DNA from: CAYYAQ01 sp964469555
GTDB taxonomy: Bacteria; Planctomycetota; UBA1135; UBA2386
Direction of reading: 5' to 3'
Assembly: GCA_964469555.1 (NCBI GenBank)
Contig: CAYYAQ010000119.1
Location: 1-15,845 of the forward strand
Length of the DNA: 15,845 bases
Both the position numbers and the translations under genes were made by a program. Positions 13,465 through 15,845 of the stretch are shown piece after piece. The notes under the pieces are model-generated. The model did not search any database. It was not told the DNA's origin and saw only the letters and a program-made list of their open reading frames with translations. The first letter of the stretch is position 1. Each line of letters begins with the position of its first letter.

Positions 13465-14523
13465 CTAGAACTTGTCGCGATTCTTGGCCCACCAATCCTT
13501 CCAGCGACGTTGTGCCACCGAGCGCGTGCTGCCGCTGCCGTCGGGATCGAACGAGATGGTCTGGCCGGTGAGCTTCTTGAGCGAGGCGTGCGCCGTGTGC
13601 CGCACGATTCCCTCGGGATCAACCATGGCGACGAGAAGGGAATCGACGGACGTCTTGTCCCGGAAACTCGCCAGTCCCTCTGCGGTCAGCCGGCGCACGA
13701 ACGCGTCGGGGTCCTTCAACATCGGAATGAGGTGCGGGAGGGCGAGCTTGTTCTTGGACTGGACGAGCTGGTCGACCGCTTCGAAGCGGTTGCCGGCGTC
13801 CCCATCCTTCAAACGGGTGACCTCGCGCCCCAGCGCTGCGGGCAGGCCCGAGCCGGCCACGGCCTTCTTCTCGGCGACCGGATCCCTCTGGGGTTCGACC
13901 ACGCGGGCGTCGGCGACGCTGCCCCGGGGAGCTGCCGCCGCGGACGCGATGTCGCGCTCGAGCCGCATGATCTCGAGGGCCACTTCCTTGATCTCGCTCT
14001 TCAGGGAAGTCTGCCCGCTGACGATCATCCTCTGGGATTCGTCGAGGCCTCCCAGCCGCGAGGACGTGGTGTTCATCGCCGCCGTGAGCTGGGACTGATC
14101 GATGGCGATCGAGGAGACCTTCTTCGCGAGCTGGCTCAGCTCGTCGGTGATCGGTTTCAGCTCGCCTGTGCGGATCGTCCCGTCGAGGCTCTTCTCGAGG
14201 TCCGCGAGCGTTTGGGTCCCACTGCTCGACACGTTGGCTTCGACCTCTTCGACCTTGCTCTTGAGCAGAGCCACCTCTTCGGACAGCCGCCACTCGAGGT
14301 GAACGGTCGCTCCGGCGATCGCCGCCAGGACGACCGCGCCCAGCGCCGTGAACCCGGCGGGAGAGCTGCTAGCCCTCGCCGCAGAAGGTCGCTGCACCGC
14401 CGGCAAGCAGCAAGGCCCGATGACCTTGCCCTCGACCTCGACTGCGGTCCCGTTGGACACGTCGTCCGCGGTGATGGATTCGCTGCAGATCTCGCAGAAG
14501 TAGATTTCCAGGTTCTCTTCCAT
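13465..14523 (-). CDS. Zinc-finger / TM / coiled-coil / HEAT-repeat membrane protein
   Basis: 352 residues. The N-terminal zinc-knuckle-like segment is YFCEICSESI (Cys10, Cys13) then GPCCLP (Cys38, Cys39). One TM helix (about 56-76) is followed by a long coiled coil (about 80-195), an Ala/Pro-rich linker, and two or three HEAT-like helices (about 245-320: ALPHLIPMLKDPDAFVRRLT, then a second repeat around VDPEGIVRHTAHASLKKLTG). The tail is Trp-rich (RRWKDWWAKN). The Cys set would lie in the cytoplasm and the coil/HEAT part outside it, or the reverse; topology is not certain. HEAT repeats usually mediate protein contacts. The ATG at 14523 has GAGG about 8 nt upstream, and it puts the Cys-rich segment at the N terminus; an upstream in-frame extension is Pro/Arg-rich and spurious. 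The gene follows metK after 242 nt. Confidence 0.8.
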   Translation of the reverse strand: MEENLEIYFCEICSESITADDVSNGTAVEVEGKVIGPCCLPAVQRPSAARASSSPAGFTALGAVVLAAIAGATVHLEWRLSEEVALLKSKVEEVEANVSSSGTQTLADLEKSLDGTIRTGELKPITDELSQLAKKVSSIAIDQSQLTAAMNTTSSRLGGLDESQRMIVSGQTSLKSEIKEVALEIMRLERDIASAAAAPRGSVADARVVEPQRDPVAEKKAVAGSGLPAALGREVTRLKDGDAGNRFEAVDQLVQSKNKLALPHLIPMLKDPDAFVRRLTAEGLASFRDKTSVDSLLVAMVDPEGIVRHTAHASLKKLTGQTISFDPDGSGSTRSVAQRRWKDWWAKNRDKF

Positions 14524-14547
14524 GGGTGGTCCTCGGGTCGCCTCGTC

Positions 14548-14586
14548 GGGGTCGGGGTCTGGCGAATGGGGTCTCGGAAAACGGGG
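14548..14586 (+). repeat. Four GGGG runs (GGGGTC repeats), possible G-quadruplex
   Basis: GGGG at 14548-14551, 14554-14557, 14568-14571 and 14583-14586, each followed by TC. The G-rich strand is the template strand in the leader of the HEAT-repeat gene. The second and third loops (10 and 11 nt) are long for a stable quadruplex. Confidence 0.4.
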
Positions 14587-14693
14587 TCGGGCATGCCTGC
14601 CGCACATGCTGTTCCCAAGTAGTCCGCAGCGGCAGGATGGGAACCGGCCAAAATGCCTTTTCGCCCCGAAGCACTGCTCCGAGGAACGCGTTC

Positions 14694-14702
14694 ATCCTAT
14701 CA
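14694..14702 (-). promoter_or_regulatory. Extended -10 promoter candidate for the HEAT-repeat gene
   Basis: TGATAGGAT on the minus strand: TGn plus a 4 of 6 match to TATAAT. No good -35 is seen. It would give a leader of about 160 nt that includes the GGGGTC repeats. Confidence 0.25.
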
Positions 14703-14745
14703 CATGCCGCACACGACGGACCCCGGGCTATCTCGAGGATCGGTC

Positions 14746-14765
14746 GCTGGGTGAGCTCCCCCAGC
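14746..14765 (-). terminator. Hairpin directly after metK
   Basis: GCTGGG/CCCAGC arms around an 8-nt loop, abutting the metK TAG. No T-tract follows on the minus strand. Confidence 0.4.
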
Positions 14766-15845
14766 CTACGCGAGCGCCTGGGCCGCCGACTTCAAATCGT
14801 CGACGCGATCGAGGTTCTCCCACCCAAAGCCGGAGTCCTCGCGACCAAAGTGGCCGTAGGCAGCCGTGCTGCGGAAGAATGGCTGCTTCAGGTTGAGCTG
14901 TTGGACGATGCGCCCGGCCCGCAGATCGAACACCTGGCGCACGACCTCGGTCAACTGATCCTCGGCGATCTTGCCAGTGCCAAACGTGAAGCAGCGGACG
15001 CTGACCGGCTGGGCAATGCCGATCGCGTAGGCGAGTTGGAGTTCACAGCGATCGGCGAGGTCGGCGGCGACGATGTTCTTCGCCACCCAGCGCGCGGCGT
15101 ACGCCGCCGAACGGTCGACCTTGCTGGGGTCCTTGCCCGAGAAGGCGCCCCCGCCGTGCCGGCCCATGCCGCCGTAGGTGTCGACGATGATCTTGCGTCC
15201 GGTGAGTCCTGCGTCCGCCTTCGGCCCGCCCTCGACGAAGCGCCCGGTGGGGTTGAGGAACCACTTCGTCTCGTCCGTCAGCATCTCTACGGGCAAGGTC
15301 TCGGTGGCGACCGTTTGCAGCGCGTTCTTGAGCTCATCGTCGCTGACATCGGGGTCGTGCTGGTGCGACACCACCACCGCCTCGATGTGCTGCGGGTTGT
15401 TGTTCTCGTCGTAGCGCAGCGTCAACTGCGACTTCGAGTCGGGGCGCAGGAAGCTGAAGCGCCCGCTCTTTCGCGCCGCCGCGAGGTCTTCGAGGATGCG
15501 GTGCGAGTAGTGGATCGGGAACGGCATCAACACCTCGGTCTCGCGGCAGGCGTAGCCGAACATCATCCCCTGGTCGCCAGCACCCTGCTCCTTGCTCTGT
15601 GACGTGGCAGCATCGACTCCGAGCGCGATGTCGACCGACTGCCGACCGATCGACGTGAGCACGGCGCAAGACTCCGCATCGAACCCGATGTCCGGGTCGT
15701 TGTAGCCGATGTCCGCGATCACCTCGCGGGCCACGGTGCCGTAGTCGACGTGCGCCGACGTCGTGATCTCCCCCGCGATGACGACCAGGCCGCGGGCGGT
15801 CATGGTCTCGCAAGCCACCCGCGAGTTCGGGTCTTCCTTGATGAT
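14766..15845 (-). CDS. metK: S-adenosylmethionine synthetase (partial, 5' end outside window)
   Basis: 359 residues are visible, beginning IIKEDPNSRVACETM. The frame is open through the window edge and, by comparison with known MetK proteins, about 30 N-terminal residues are missing. Makes S-adenosylmethionine from methionine and ATP. Motifs: EITTSAHVDY, GFDAESCAVL, GAGDQGMMFGYA (ATP loop), FLRPDSKSQLTL, NPTGRFVEGGP, GRKIIVDTYGGMGRHGGGAF, FSGKDPSKVDRSAAYAARW and AYGHFGRE near the C terminus. The in-frame GTG at 15818 lies inside the conserved RVACET segment and is not the start. A hairpin abuts the stop, so it probably ends its transcription unit. Confidence 0.97.
   Translation of the reverse strand: MIKEDPNSRVACETMTARGLVVIAGEITTSAHVDYGTVAREVIADIGYNDPDIGFDAESCAVLTSIGRQSVDIALGVDAATSQSKEQGAGDQGMMFGYACRETEVLMPFPIHYSHRILEDLAAARKSGRFSFLRPDSKSQLTLRYDENNNPQHIEAVVVSHQHDPDVSDDELKNALQTVATETLPVEMLTDETKWFLNPTGRFVEGGPKADAGLTGRKIIVDTYGGMGRHGGGAFSGKDPSKVDRSAAYAARWVAKNIVAADLADRCELQLAYAIGIAQPVSVRCFTFGTGKIAEDQLTEVVRQVFDLRAGRIVQQLNLKQPFFRSTAAYGHFGREDSGFGWENLDRVDDLKSAAQALA

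Noticed and set aside
12904..14622. Plus-strand open frame of 572 codons
   Set aside because: Shadow of the HEAT-repeat gene and the start of pyk on the other strand; biased composition.
14526..15602. Plus-strand open frame of 358 codons
   Set aside because: Antisense to metK.
15816..15818. GTG as the metK start
   Set aside because: It is the Val of the conserved RVACET segment; the frame remains open to the window edge.

Overview
The window is GC-rich bacterial chromosome. Almost every gene lies on the minus strand, with one plus-strand gene (a lipoprotein at 1539-2225). The gene content points to a member of the Planctomycetota. It combines an ECF sigma factor directly linked to a membrane-anchored Ser/Thr kinase, FHA-like and HEAT-repeat proteins, a DUF1573 protein, and a membrane-anchored coiled-coil protein of a kind I associate with that phylum. 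The phylum assignment is inference; no rRNA gene is present. Genes are densely packed and no gene-free stretch exceeds about 250 bases. I saw no tRNA, CRISPR array, insertion sequence or phage gene.

Reading in the direction of transcription (from high to low coordinates): metK (5' end outside the window) ends in a hairpin. It is followed by a Zn-finger/TM/coiled-coil/HEAT-repeat protein, a long imperfect stem-loop, and then pyk, which encodes a pyruvate kinase with the signature of the K+-independent type. A probable promoter then precedes rplM-rpsI-yebC, a classic translation cluster. Through a 4-nt ATGA overlap yebC runs into a gene for a degenerate GGDEF protein that has lost the active site but kept the RxxD inhibitory-site pattern. 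After 62 nt comes a 900-residue protein with a long helical-repeat region and two degenerate FHA-like modules.

After a 140-nt gap a tight signalling cluster follows: a two-TM membrane protein, a Ser/Thr kinase with two C-terminal hydrophobic segments (TGATG overlap with the previous gene), an ECF sigma factor whose Shine-Dalgarno lies in the last Gly codons of the kinase, a 98-residue Cys/His zinc-finger-like protein (putative anti-sigma or sigma partner), and a membrane-anchored coiled-coil protein preceded by a 14-bp palindrome. This looks like a phospho-signalling route from the envelope to transcription. FHA and c-di-GMP-like readout proteins are encoded just upstream.

At the low-coordinate end, the plus-strand lipoprotein converges on the coiled-coil gene across a strong hairpin. 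It diverges from a secreted DUF1573 protein, which overlaps by TTGA the start of a GspE/PilB-type N-terminal domain running off the window.
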